Origin: Mayfieldus sp963740555
GTDB taxonomy: Bacteria > Actinomycetota > Thermoleophilia > Solirubrobacterales > 70-9
Direction: 5' to 3'
Length of the DNA: 64,000 nucleotides
NCBI GenBank assembly: GCA_963740555.1
Contig: CAVUES010000005.1
Coordinates: 248,001 to 312,000, forward strand
Under the pieces are notes generated by a model. It was given only the letters and a program-made list of their open reading frames with translations. It ran no database searches and was not told the DNA's origin. Shown piece after piece: positions 31,383-39,980 of the stretch. Numbering within the stretch: position 1 is the first letter of the stretch; each line of letters opens with the position of its first letter. Made by a program: the position numbers and the translations under genes.

Positions 31383-31400
31383 CTTGTGCAGCTGCACAAG
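31383..31400. promoter_or_regulatory. Operator-like perfect palindrome CTTGTGCAGCTGCACAAG
   Basis: This perfect 18-base palindrome lies 120 bases upstream of the lipase-like gene (start 31263) and just past the PucR-type regulator stop. It is the better copy of the motif at 29735-29752. Confidence 0.6.
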
Positions 31401-31405
31401 GGACT

Positions 31406-32587
31406 CTAGGGCGAAGGGGGCGCTTCGACTTCGATCGCGATCGCGAGGTACACGCAGGCGAGGTCGCGGGCGCTGCTCAGGTCGAGCCCGGTTATCTCCT
31501 CGATTCGGCGCAATCGGTAGGCGAGGGTGTTGCGGTGCACGTGCAGCGCCTCGCTGGTTGCGGCGCGGTCGTAGTGGTGGGAGACGAAGGCGCGGAGGGT
31601 GCGCAGAAGCTCTTCGTGCTCGGAGCCGGCCAATGGCGCGAGCACTCTGCCGCGAAGCCCCGCTGCCGTCCCCGGCAGGCGACCCATGAGGACCTCGAGC
31701 AGATGGTCCTCGACCTTCACCCGGCCTCGCAGTCCGGCCCGGCGCCCGTGCTCGGCGAGCAGCACCAGGTCCCCACGCACGTCCGCGAGCTCGCCGCGCG
31801 GGGTCGGTTCCGCGGTCGCCAGCACGACGTCCGACCCTTCCTCCAGATCGGCAAGGTCCAACGGCTTCGCCGCCAGCCCGACGACGCGGCCTCCCTCGGT
31901 GACCGTCAGCTTCCATCCCCTGCGTCGCAGGCGGGCGGCGAGCGCCGCGTGGCGGCGCGGCGGCAGGCCCGGCATCACGACCGCGAAGGGCGCATAGGCC
32001 GGCTCGACCGGAACTCCGAGTCGCTCGGCGAGCTCCAGTTCATGGACGTCCAGCGGCCCACCGCCGCTGAGTCGATCGAGGAGGTTCCGCGTCCGCCGCT
32101 CGTCCTCGGAGACCAGCGCGTCGCGCTCGGCGAGATAGGTATCGGTGACCACAGCGGAGACCCTGTCCACGTATTGCATCAACAGCCCCGCCGCATCCAC
32201 CAACGCTTCGCTCTCGTCGCTGTGAGCGTGGCGGCAGATCAGCTCCCACCCAACCTGGCGACCGACCCCGAACGCCCTCAAGAGGTCCTCGAGTCGAACC
32301 CCTTCGGTCGCCCGGGTACGAGCCCACTCGCGGAGCGGATCGAAGTCGCTGTCCGGTGGGACGACGCCGGTGTCGAGCCATTTCTGCCAGCGGAGCAGGT
32401 TCCGCTCCACGCCCTCGACGATGTCGGCCTGGGAAGCACCGGAAAGGCGCTCGAACGCTGGGACCTCGGTGCGAAACCGCTCCACCATCTCCTGGCCCCC
32501 CTCGGCGAGCGGGATCCGCGCGACGATCGCGGCGACCCCGGCAAACGGGCTTCGACTGCCTGTCTGGGAGGTCGTAGATTGAGGCAT
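31406..32587 (-). CDS. PucR-family transcription regulator
   Basis: From ATG 32587 (MPQSTTSQTG) the protein has 393 residues. A helical sensor region (about 1-180, with DLLRAFGVGRQVGWELICRH) precedes a GGDEF-like/unknown middle and the C-terminal PucR HTH: LLRTLRAFVSHHYDRAATSE, ALHVHRNTLAYRLRRIEEIT and LDLSSARDL. Such regulators activate catabolic genes. It lies 74 bases after the last mce gene on the same strand and next to two hydrolase genes with matching palindromes, which are its most likely targets. Confidence 0.87.
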   Translation of the reverse strand: MPQSTTSQTGSRSPFAGVAAIVARIPLAEGGQEMVERFRTEVPAFERLSGASQADIVEGVERNLLRWQKWLDTGVVPPDSDFDPLREWARTRATEGVRLEDLLRAFGVGRQVGWELICRHAHSDESEALVDAAGLLMQYVDRVSAVVTDTYLAERDALVSEDERRTRNLLDRLSGGGPLDVHELELAERLGVPVEPAYAPFAVVMPGLPPRRHAALAARLRRRGWKLTVTEGGRVVGLAAKPLDLADLEEGSDVVLATAEPTPRGELADVRGDLVLLAEHGRRAGLRGRVKVEDHLLEVLMGRLPGTAAGLRGRVLAPLAGSEHEELLRTLRAFVSHHYDRAATSEALHVHRNTLAYRLRRIEEITGLDLSSARDLACVYLAIAIEVEAPPSP

Positions 32588-32661
32588 TTGACGCAAGCCT
32601 AAACCCGAGCGCCCGCCGCGCGAGCCGGGTCCCCGACCACGCGCGTCGGGGGGATCGTCAT

Positions 32662-34230
32662 CTACGGCTGCTCGAAGACGTGCAGGTAGTCGGTCGCCGC
32701 CCCGCCCTGCCCGAGCGGATTGAACGGCCCCTGCTTGACGCAGGGGACGTTGGGGATCGAGGCCGAGCTCAGGTTGCCGTCGAAGGCGTACTGCTTGAGC
32801 CGGTTGAAGTAGTCGGTCGCCTGGGCGACGTCTCCCCCGGTCCGGGCATTGAAGGCCGACAGGTTCGGGGTGTTGGGATCGAGCTGCACCGTATGGGTGG
32901 GCCCGCCCGCGCACTGGGCGGTCTCGAAGGACTGCATGCCGCCGCTGCCCAACCCGCTGTAGCCGAGCGGCTGCTGGTACGGGTTGGTGCGGTCGTTGGA
33001 GAGCCGGTTGGCGAACGCCGCCAGGACATCGGGCGAGAGGGGTGAGATGACCCGCAGGTACTTGATCGCCTTGCCAGGTAGCCCCCCATTGGTCTCCAAA
33101 CCGGAGGCGGCCGCGTTGGTCGCGGCGGTCGCATTGCCGAGGAAGGCGGTCAGCTCGTGCTTGTACATCGACGCCGCCTGCAGCAGCGGGTTGAGATTCT
33201 TCAGGAACGGCGGCAGGCCGTTGAGCAGCGGCGGGAAGTCGGCGACCAACAGGCGGCGCAGCGCCGGGAATGCCTTGCGTGCCCCGGCGACCACCGGGCG
33301 CAGACCGATGAAGAATCCGTTGAGCTGCTCCGAGGACTTGCCGAGGTCGCGCACGATCGGCGTCAGGTCGCGTGCCGACGGGCGCAGCTGGCGGACCAGC
33401 GGGTCGGTGTTGGCGGCGAACCGCTGCAGCCGGGTCAGCGTCGCCCGCGATTGGTCGAGGAAGGTAGGCAAGGCGATGAAGGTGTTCTGGAGCTCGCGAT
33501 TGCGCCGCGCCGTGGTCGAGAACACCCGATCGGAGTTTCGGATCAGACCGGCGAGCTGGCCCTGGCGCTCGCTCAGCGCCTGGAACACGGTGCCGCCGTT
33601 GGCGATCAGCTGATTGACCGCGACGTTCTGGGTGTCGAGCACACGCAGCAGCCGGTCGGCGTCGGTGAAGGTCGGCTCGAGCTCGCCGAAGGCGTTGGAC
33701 AGCGACTGGCCCTGGCCCTTCAAGGCGATCGCGGCGTTCTGCATCCACTGCTCGAAGGCGAGCCGCGTCTTCGGATTGAAGGTGCGGAAGATCTCGTCGA
33801 GCTGCACCGACTGCGAAACCTGTCCCAGGGGCAACGTCCCGCCGTCGGACAGCTTCGGGCCGCTCGGCGAACCCGGCGTGAGCTCGACGTATGTCTCCCC
33901 CAGCAGCGTCTTCTGGCGCAGGATCGCCTTCGTGTTGGCCGGGATCGGCGCGTACTGGTCGTCCAGCTCCAATGTCGCAAGGGCGTGCTTCTTGTCGGGC
34001 GAGAGGGCGATGCTCTGCACCTTGCCGACCGAGACGCCGGAGATCCGCACGTCGGATTGGTTCGCCAGTTGTGCAGCCTCGGTGAACGGGATCTTCACCA
34101 CATAGCCCTTCGCCTTCAGCGGAGTCGGGCCGCCGAACGCGATCCAGAGGAAGAGCAGGATCCCGAAGCAGGACAGCGCGAAGCCGACGATCGTGCCCAT
34201 CTGCCAGATTGTCGGCGCGCGCTTCTGCAT
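32662..34230 (-). CDS. MCE family protein (sixth gene of the mce cluster)
   Basis: From ATG 34230 the protein has 522 residues: an N-terminal membrane helix (IVGFALSCFGILLFLWIAFG), the MlaD/MCE beta-barrel domain (about 35-120: VRISGVSVGKVQSIAL, LLGETYVELTPG), a long helical region forming the tunnel needle, and a Gly/Asn/Pro-rich C-terminus. MCE proteins form hexameric tunnels that move lipids or sterols across the envelope. The start overlaps the previous stop by one base (TGATG). Confidence 0.9.
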   Translation of the reverse strand: MQKRAPTIWQMGTIVGFALSCFGILLFLWIAFGGPTPLKAKGYVVKIPFTEAAQLANQSDVRISGVSVGKVQSIALSPDKKHALATLELDDQYAPIPANTKAILRQKTLLGETYVELTPGSPSGPKLSDGGTLPLGQVSQSVQLDEIFRTFNPKTRLAFEQWMQNAAIALKGQGQSLSNAFGELEPTFTDADRLLRVLDTQNVAVNQLIANGGTVFQALSERQGQLAGLIRNSDRVFSTTARRNRELQNTFIALPTFLDQSRATLTRLQRFAANTDPLVRQLRPSARDLTPIVRDLGKSSEQLNGFFIGLRPVVAGARKAFPALRRLLVADFPPLLNGLPPFLKNLNPLLQAASMYKHELTAFLGNATAATNAAASGLETNGGLPGKAIKYLRVISPLSPDVLAAFANRLSNDRTNPYQQPLGYSGLGSGGMQSFETAQCAGGPTHTVQLDPNTPNLSAFNARTGGDVAQATDYFNRLKQYAFDGNLSSASIPNVPCVKQGPFNPLGQGGAATDYLHVFEQP

Positions 34231-35546
34231 CAGTTGCAGGCCTGGGCCTGGGTCGGCAAGCCGGTGAGCTGCGCGAGGGTGTGATCGAACGGATGGGTCG
34301 TCGCGACGGTGTTGGCGATCCCGCCGGTCTGGCAGCTGACCATGATGATCCCCCGCAGCAGCGGCCCGTAGGCGTCCTGATTGAGGTAGACGGAGTTGAC
34401 GTCGTGGTTGAGCCACCCGAGGTAGAAGAGGGGATTGCCGACGCTGGGGTTGGGGTTGTAGGCCAGCTCGTTGAGCCCGTAGTTGAGGTTGGAGAGGCCG
34501 GTCTTCAGGCCTGTGACCGATTTGTCGAGTGGGTTCGCACCCTGGACGAGGTGGCGGACCGGTGCCTGGATCTGGCGGGTGAAGGGCCGGATCTGATCGC
34601 GGATCGGGGGCGTCGTGTCGTGGAACAGGCGCTGGGAAGCCTCGAGGCCGCCCTTCAGCGCCGCCGCCGACGGGATCAGGGCCGGCAACGCCCGTCGCAG
34701 GGTGAGCGAGAGTCGGTCGGCGCTTCCAAGGCCGCTCTCGGTCGCCTGCAGGGTCGACGGCAGCTCCTGGAGCGAGGTGCGGATCGCCGCCTGCTGATGG
34801 GCGAATGCGCCGAGCACGGCGTTGGAGGAGTCGACGAACTGGCCCAGCTGCTGGTCGTGCTGGCCCAGCTCCTGGGCGAGCAGCCCGAAGTTGTGGATCA
34901 CGCGGGCGAGATTGTGGCGCCGTGTCGCCAGCGCCGTGTTGATGCGGGCGATGTCGCGGGTCGTCGGCTCGAGGCGGCGCAGCGCGGAGGAGAGTTCCAA
35001 CCCCTTCTGGCGACCGCCGATTCCCTGCGCCCCGCCATTCAGCAGCAGGGTGAGGTAATTGCGGGTATCGGCGTCCAGGGTGGCGAGGATCTGGTCTGAG
35101 TTGACCTGCGGCTTTGTGCTCGCCAGCGGCACCGTCGAGCCCTGCTTGATCTCCGGCCCGGACGTGCCCGGATCCATCTCGATGATCATGTCGCCGAGGC
35201 CGCTCTTCGGGCGCAGCAGCAGTGAGGCGTCGCGGTGGATCAACGGCGCGTACTTGGGCTCGATGTCCATGCGCACGACCGCGTGACCGTCCTGGAGCTC
35301 GACGTTGCCGATCTTTCCGACCTGGATGCCGGAGATGTCGACCGCCTGACCCTGGCCCGGGGTCACCGCTTGGGCGGGCACAAACTCGGCCTTCAGGTCG
35401 AAGAAGCTCTGCCCGAAGAACGGCACCCAACTAGGCAAGGCGGCCTTCTGCTGGCCGATGATCACCAGCGTCGCCGTGAGCCCGACGATCACCAGCACGG
35501 CGACCGCCACCAGATCACGCAGGTTTCTCCGTAGAACGCGACTCAA
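34230..35546 (-). CDS. MCE family protein (fifth gene of the mce cluster)
   Basis: The 438-residue protein begins at TTG 35546, overlapping the preceding stop (TTGA). It has an N-terminal helix (LVAVAVLVIVGLTATLVIIG), the MCE domain with VDISGIQVGKIGNVEL and GLGDMIIEMDPG, and a helical C-terminal part. Cys are few (near the end: VSCQTGG, QAQACN). The TTG start may set lower translation unless coupled to the upstream gene. Confidence 0.9.
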   Translation of the reverse strand: MSRVLRRNLRDLVAVAVLVIVGLTATLVIIGQQKAALPSWVPFFGQSFFDLKAEFVPAQAVTPGQGQAVDISGIQVGKIGNVELQDGHAVVRMDIEPKYAPLIHRDASLLLRPKSGLGDMIIEMDPGTSGPEIKQGSTVPLASTKPQVNSDQILATLDADTRNYLTLLLNGGAQGIGGRQKGLELSSALRRLEPTTRDIARINTALATRRHNLARVIHNFGLLAQELGQHDQQLGQFVDSSNAVLGAFAHQQAAIRTSLQELPSTLQATESGLGSADRLSLTLRRALPALIPSAAALKGGLEASQRLFHDTTPPIRDQIRPFTRQIQAPVRHLVQGANPLDKSVTGLKTGLSNLNYGLNELAYNPNPSVGNPLFYLGWLNHDVNSVYLNQDAYGPLLRGIIMVSCQTGGIANTVATTHPFDHTLAQLTGLPTQAQACN

Positions 35547-37042
35547 GGCGCCACCGCCGGGCTCGCGGGGCCGGGCTGGCCGGCTGGGCCGTTGAGATCG
35601 GGAACAGCCTGGGACTCGCAGGCGACCTTGTGATTTATCGCGGGCTTCGGCCCGAGCACGGGCTGGGTTCCCTGCAGCGGCTTGATCGTGAAGCCGGTCA
35701 GGAAGTTGGCCAGGGCGTTACCGGGCGGGTTGTTGATCCGTACCTTCACCGGCCCGCCGCCCGATTGGAAGCGGACGTAGGGACCGTTGGCGTCGAAGTT
35801 CTGGTTCTCGCCGGCCAGGTCGACGAATCCGTAGAAGGCCTCCCTGTAGTTGGGTTCGCCGGTGCTGAAGGCGTCGTTGATCACCTGATTGCCGGTCGGG
35901 ATCAGGACGTTGGCTGCGCAGTTGCTGGTCTTGGTCAGGCTCGGGAGCGCCTTGAGTCCGGCGCCGGTCGCCCCGGCAAGACCCGGAGTGCCCTTGCGCA
36001 GCAGGTGGGCGATGCCGCCCAGCTCACCCTTCGAGAGCAGCGGCTTGGTCTGGGCCAGCCACGGGTCGGCGGCCCGGATCGTCGCCGGCAGCTCCGCGAT
36101 GCCGGGACGCAGCTCGATCGCGAAGGTGCGCAGGAAGGGCAGGGTGTCGTTTAGGTGGACCAGCGACGAGCGCGCGGTTGTCAGCGTCGGCGCCAGCAGG
36201 CGAACCGTCGACGACAGGTTGCTCGACTCGTCGGCCAGCGCCCCGGTCGTCGTGTTGAAGTTGGTCAGCAGGTCCTGGAGCTGCCGCTCGTGCGAGGCCA
36301 GCGCCCCGGTGAAGCGGCTGGTTCCGCGCAGCAGGCCGGAGAGGTCGTGCGGCTGGGTGCCGAGGAACGCCTGATTGACGATCGCGGTGTTCTTGGCGGC
36401 CGCGGGGCCGTAGTCGAAGGTCTTGTTGAGCGCCTCGCCGCCGGTCAGGCCCTGCACGTCGGGGTCCTGGGTCAGGTCCTGGGCCGCGGTCGGCCGGGCC
36501 CCGAGCGCGGTCCCGAATCCCGCCAGCAGCTCCCGGAGGTCTTGGCGCTGTGGCGATTGCAGCGCGGTCAGCACCTCGTCCAGCTGCACGGCGGTGGCCG
36601 TGTGGCTGACCGGGATCGTGCCGCTGCTCGGCAGGTCGGGCTTGCTGGGGCTGCCCGGATCGACGTCGAGGAAGAAGTTTCCCTCGAGGAAGATGCGGGG
36701 ACGGATCTTCACGAAGGCGTCGTTGTGGATCGGCTGGCCGGAGCTTGAGACCGTGAAGGTGACCCGCGAGTTGTCGCCCTCGCGATTCACCGACTTCACC
36801 TCTCCCACGTTCACCCCTGCAATCCGAACCGGCGAGCCGGTGCGGATGTTGGCGGCGTTCTGGAACGTCGCGTTGAGCTCGTAGCCGGCGCCGGTGAACG
36901 GGAGCTGCTTGGCGAACGCCATGTAGAAGCCGAACACGATCAGCAGCACTACGAAGATCCCGACCGCGGTCGGGCCGGGGCCGCCCATGCTGCGGAAGAA
37001 GTTCTCGTTGTACCTGCCGCGCTGGCTGCGCGTGCGCGCCAT
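35543..37042 (-). CDS. MCE family protein (fourth gene of the mce cluster)
   Basis: From ATG 37042 (MARTRSQRGRYNENFFRSMG) the protein has 499 residues, with a helix GIFVVLLIVFGFYMAF, an MCE domain containing VRIAGVNVGEVKSVNREGD and FLEGNFFLDVDPGSP, then helical repeats and a Pro-rich end. It overlaps its upstream neighbour by TGATG and its downstream neighbour by four bases. Confidence 0.9.
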   Translation of the reverse strand: MARTRSQRGRYNENFFRSMGGPGPTAVGIFVVLLIVFGFYMAFAKQLPFTGAGYELNATFQNAANIRTGSPVRIAGVNVGEVKSVNREGDNSRVTFTVSSSGQPIHNDAFVKIRPRIFLEGNFFLDVDPGSPSKPDLPSSGTIPVSHTATAVQLDEVLTALQSPQRQDLRELLAGFGTALGARPTAAQDLTQDPDVQGLTGGEALNKTFDYGPAAAKNTAIVNQAFLGTQPHDLSGLLRGTSRFTGALASHERQLQDLLTNFNTTTGALADESSNLSSTVRLLAPTLTTARSSLVHLNDTLPFLRTFAIELRPGIAELPATIRAADPWLAQTKPLLSKGELGGIAHLLRKGTPGLAGATGAGLKALPSLTKTSNCAANVLIPTGNQVINDAFSTGEPNYREAFYGFVDLAGENQNFDANGPYVRFQSGGGPVKVRINNPPGNALANFLTGFTIKPLQGTQPVLGPKPAINHKVACESQAVPDLNGPAGQPGPASPAVAP

Positions 37043-38499
37043 CAGCTCTTGCCCCCGCTCTTCTTCTTCTTCTTGGTCGGCTGGCCCTCGGTGACCGTCC
37101 CCTGGTTGCCGGGCGTATTGCCGATCACCGTCGCCCCCGCGTTGTAGGGCTCGTTGCCGGCCTCGCACTCCTTCGGCTGGCCCGGCGCCGCCGTGTTCGG
37201 GTAAGGGTTGTAGTGCAGGTGGTTTTCCAGGCCAGGCCCGTTGGCGGGCGCGCCGGCGGGCGAGCCGATGTTGTTGGGGCCGGGGCTCTGCCCGGGCTGG
37301 TCGCCCGGCGGCGCTAGCAGCGCGAAGCGCTGCCAGGTCCCGGTCCCGTCCCCGAGGCTGACGATCGAGGAGCCGTTTCGCAGCAGCAGGGTTAAGTAGT
37401 TGCAGACCGTCTGCGCAGGGGTGATGAAGGCCAGCGTCGGGTCGAGGATCGAGTTGGTCTGGGTGAGCAGTTGGAGGCCCGGCGTTACGCCCGCGGTGTT
37501 ACCGAAGTCGACCACGGCCTGGGCGGTGGGCGCGAGCTCAGCGTTGAGGATCGGCGTCTTGCGCAGGACCGGCGGCCCCGACCGCGTCGCCGCCGCCAAA
37601 TTGGGCGCGGCGCCGACCAGCAGCTTCGCGCTGGGCTGGAAGTCCGTGAACAGCGCCTGGCTGTCGCGCAGGAACGGGCGGATGTGGGGCAGCGTCCGGA
37701 TCGTCACGTCCTCGGTCGGCGGGCCCTTGGAGATGAACTGCTGGATGAACGGCCGTGCCACTTTCGACAGCGCCGTGAAGGTCGTGTCGAGGGATACGAA
37801 CATGTGCGCCTGCGTCTCGGCCACCGGCGCGACCTCCGACGCCGTCGCCTCCAGCGCATTGAAGAAGCGTCCCAGGCCCGTCGACGGCGAGGCGAGATTG
37901 CGGGCCACCGGGTCGAGGCGCTGGAGCACCGACGGCAGCACTCCGATCGTCGCGTTGAGGTCGGGCCCGCGCCCCGCGATCGCCGACCCGAACTCGAGCT
38001 CGTTGCGCTGGATCGCCTTTCGGGTCTGAGCGTCGAACATGTTCAGGAACTGGTCGATGTCGACGCTCGGCGGGCGCGCCGCCGAGAGCGACAGGGTGCT
38101 GCCCTCGGGAAGCCCCTTCTGCGAGTTCCCCGGCGTGATCTGCAGGTACTTGAGGCCCAGCGCGGACCTCGTCCGCACCGCCACCGTGGTGTTGGTCGGG
38201 AGCGGGTCGACGTTCTTGTCGAGCTTCAGGTTGGCCTTCGCCGACGCCGTCCCGTCGCTGTGCTGGACGGGCTGCACCGACTCGACCGTCCCGACGCGGA
38301 TGCCGCCGACCCGCACGTCGTTCCCCTTCACCAGCGAGTCCGCGTCGGGGACCTGGACCGAGATGCTGTAGGTCGGCACGAAGGGCAGGCCGTTGTTGGC
38401 GTTGTAGGCGAGGAACACGGCGACGATCACGATCAGCACGGTGAGCGCCCCGACCAGCGTCGGGTCCGCGGCGAGCCTCTGTACGCGTCCTCCCCTCAT
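37042..38499 (-). CDS. MCE family protein (third gene of the mce cluster)
   Basis: From ATG 38499 (MRGGRVQRLAADPTLVGALT) the protein has 485 residues: N-terminal helix VLIVIVAVFLAYNANNG, MCE domain with VRVGGIRVGTVESVQP and LGLKYLQITPG, a helical tunnel region, and a C-terminal low-complexity tail ending in a Lys cluster (TKKKKKSGGKS). Start and stop overlap both neighbours (ATGA and TGATG). Confidence 0.9.
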   Translation of the reverse strand: MRGGRVQRLAADPTLVGALTVLIVIVAVFLAYNANNGLPFVPTYSISVQVPDADSLVKGNDVRVGGIRVGTVESVQPVQHSDGTASAKANLKLDKNVDPLPTNTTVAVRTRSALGLKYLQITPGNSQKGLPEGSTLSLSAARPPSVDIDQFLNMFDAQTRKAIQRNELEFGSAIAGRGPDLNATIGVLPSVLQRLDPVARNLASPSTGLGRFFNALEATASEVAPVAETQAHMFVSLDTTFTALSKVARPFIQQFISKGPPTEDVTIRTLPHIRPFLRDSQALFTDFQPSAKLLVGAAPNLAAATRSGPPVLRKTPILNAELAPTAQAVVDFGNTAGVTPGLQLLTQTNSILDPTLAFITPAQTVCNYLTLLLRNGSSIVSLGDGTGTWQRFALLAPPGDQPGQSPGPNNIGSPAGAPANGPGLENHLHYNPYPNTAAPGQPKECEAGNEPYNAGATVIGNTPGNQGTVTEGQPTKKKKKSGGKS

Positions 38500-39980
38500 T
38501 GCCCGAGCAGGTATTTGAGGACGTCGCGGGCGCTGCCGCCAGCGCCCGGGGCAGAGGGTCGCGGTCCGGTCCGGGTCGGCTTGCCCAGAGACTTCGTCCG
38601 CCCGGCCCCCCGCGACGGCTTGCGATTCGACCGCGCGCTCAGCGCCAGCAGCCTTCCGAGCCGGCCGAGGTTCGGCGTGTGGGCGACGCTGGCGCTGCCG
38701 GTCGCATGCTTGAAGTTCGCCTGGCATTCCTGCGCCGGCGTGGTCGCGTAGTCGATGCAGTTGGTCGCCAGCAGGTTCTGGCGGATCAGGTGGCCGAACT
38801 GGTCGAAGCCGTTGGCCCAGCCGACGTTGTTGTAGAGGAAGCTGACGAGCTGCTCGAAGCCCTTCGTGCTGCGCACGCTCTTGAGCAGCTTTCCGAGGTT
38901 TGTCAGTGGGCTGGCACCGGCCTTCGCGAGGCTGGTCAGGTTTTGGATCGTCGGGTCGGCCTGGACCAGGAGCGGCCCCGCCTGCACCGCGGCGTTGCCG
39001 AGGCTGCGCAGGGAGATGTTGGTCGCGGTGGCAAACGGCGCCAGCTGCTTCGACGCCACGGTCAGCGACGGGGCGGCCTTGCCGAAGTCCGAGAACACGG
39101 GTGTCGCCTGGCGGCTGAAGCCGCCGAGGTCACGCATCGTGGAGCGAAGCTCGACCAGCGTTCGCGGCAGCTTCTGTAGGCCGCGCTCGATGTCCGCCTT
39201 GCGCTCCGCCGAAGCGGCCGCCGTCTCGCCGGCGGTGTCGATGAAGCCGGCAACGTGGGCGCGCTCCCGCGCCAGCGGGGCGAGGATCGCGTCTGAGTCG
39301 CTGGTCAACTTGGCGAGCTTCTGGTTCTGGGCCGCGAGGATCGCCAGCACGCGGTCGAACTGGCGCAGCGCCGGATCGGCACGGTGCACCACTTGGGCGA
39401 GGTCGGGGCCGCGCGCCGCCAGGCTGGCGCCGAGGTCGTTGATGATCAGCCGGAACCGGTCCGCGAACGGCAGGCGCTGGATGTTGTTGATCAGGTCGAG
39501 GTCGACGGCCTTGCCGTTGTTCTCGATCGGAAGCAGGTACTCGCCGGAGCCCGACTGTCCACTGGGTGTCTGCCGCAGCGGCGGTGGAGGCTTCGACCCC
39601 GGGGCCCGTGGCTGGGTCACCTGGCAGTCGACGTACTTCTCGCCGATCAGCGATTGCGGTCTGATCAGGCAGGAGGCGTCGCGGCGGAAATCCTGAAAGC
39701 CCGGGTCGGCGATGCTCATCACGACCACGGCCTTGCCGGGGATCGCATGGGGGCCGCCCTGCAGGCTCGCGGTCTCGGTCTTGCTGGTCACGTCGACCGA
39801 GTCCACGCTGCCGACCTTGGCGCCCGCCACCCGCACGTCCTCGCCGGGAACGATGAACCCGCCGCTGTCGAAGATCCCGCGGACCTTGTAGTCGCCGCCG
39901 CCGCTGGAGCCGGCCGTGCCGGCGACAACGAGGCCGGTGCAGGCCACGACGATCGCGAGTGTCGCCACGATCCGCCTCAT
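38496..39980 (-). CDS. MCE family protein (second gene of the mce cluster)
   Basis: I choose ATG 39980 (MRRIVATLAIVVACTG), giving 494 residues; ATG 39995 would add MSLPP. The N-terminus is hydrophobic, and VVAC could be a lipobox, which would fit the lipoprotein subunit of mce clusters. The MCE domain has VRVAGAKVGSVDSVDV and LIGEKYVDCQVTQP. The helical region and an Arg/Pro-rich C-terminus follow. The upstream mce frame runs over this start because of a probable missing C at the C-run next to it. Confidence 0.88.
   Translation of the reverse strand: MRRIVATLAIVVACTGLVVAGTAGSSGGGDYKVRGIFDSGGFIVPGEDVRVAGAKVGSVDSVDVTSKTETASLQGGPHAIPGKAVVVMSIADPGFQDFRRDASCLIRPQSLIGEKYVDCQVTQPRAPGSKPPPPLRQTPSGQSGSGEYLLPIENNGKAVDLDLINNIQRLPFADRFRLIINDLGASLAARGPDLAQVVHRADPALRQFDRVLAILAAQNQKLAKLTSDSDAILAPLARERAHVAGFIDTAGETAAASAERKADIERGLQKLPRTLVELRSTMRDLGGFSRQATPVFSDFGKAAPSLTVASKQLAPFATATNISLRSLGNAAVQAGPLLVQADPTIQNLTSLAKAGASPLTNLGKLLKSVRSTKGFEQLVSFLYNNVGWANGFDQFGHLIRQNLLATNCIDYATTPAQECQANFKHATGSASVAHTPNLGRLGRLLALSARSNRKPSRGAGRTKSLGKPTRTGPRPSAPGAGGSARDVLKYLLGQ

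Noticed and set aside
32588..33748. N-terminal extension of the PucR-type regulator
   Set aside because: The open frame upstream of ATG 32587 is a shadow of the last mce gene.
34231..35430. N-terminal extension of the sixth mce protein
   Set aside because: It is a shadow of the fifth mce gene; the true start is the ATG in the TGATG overlap.
39130..39976. C-terminal extension of the first mce protein
   Set aside because: The Arg-rich, repetitive sequence is the out-of-frame reading of the second mce gene, not a domain.
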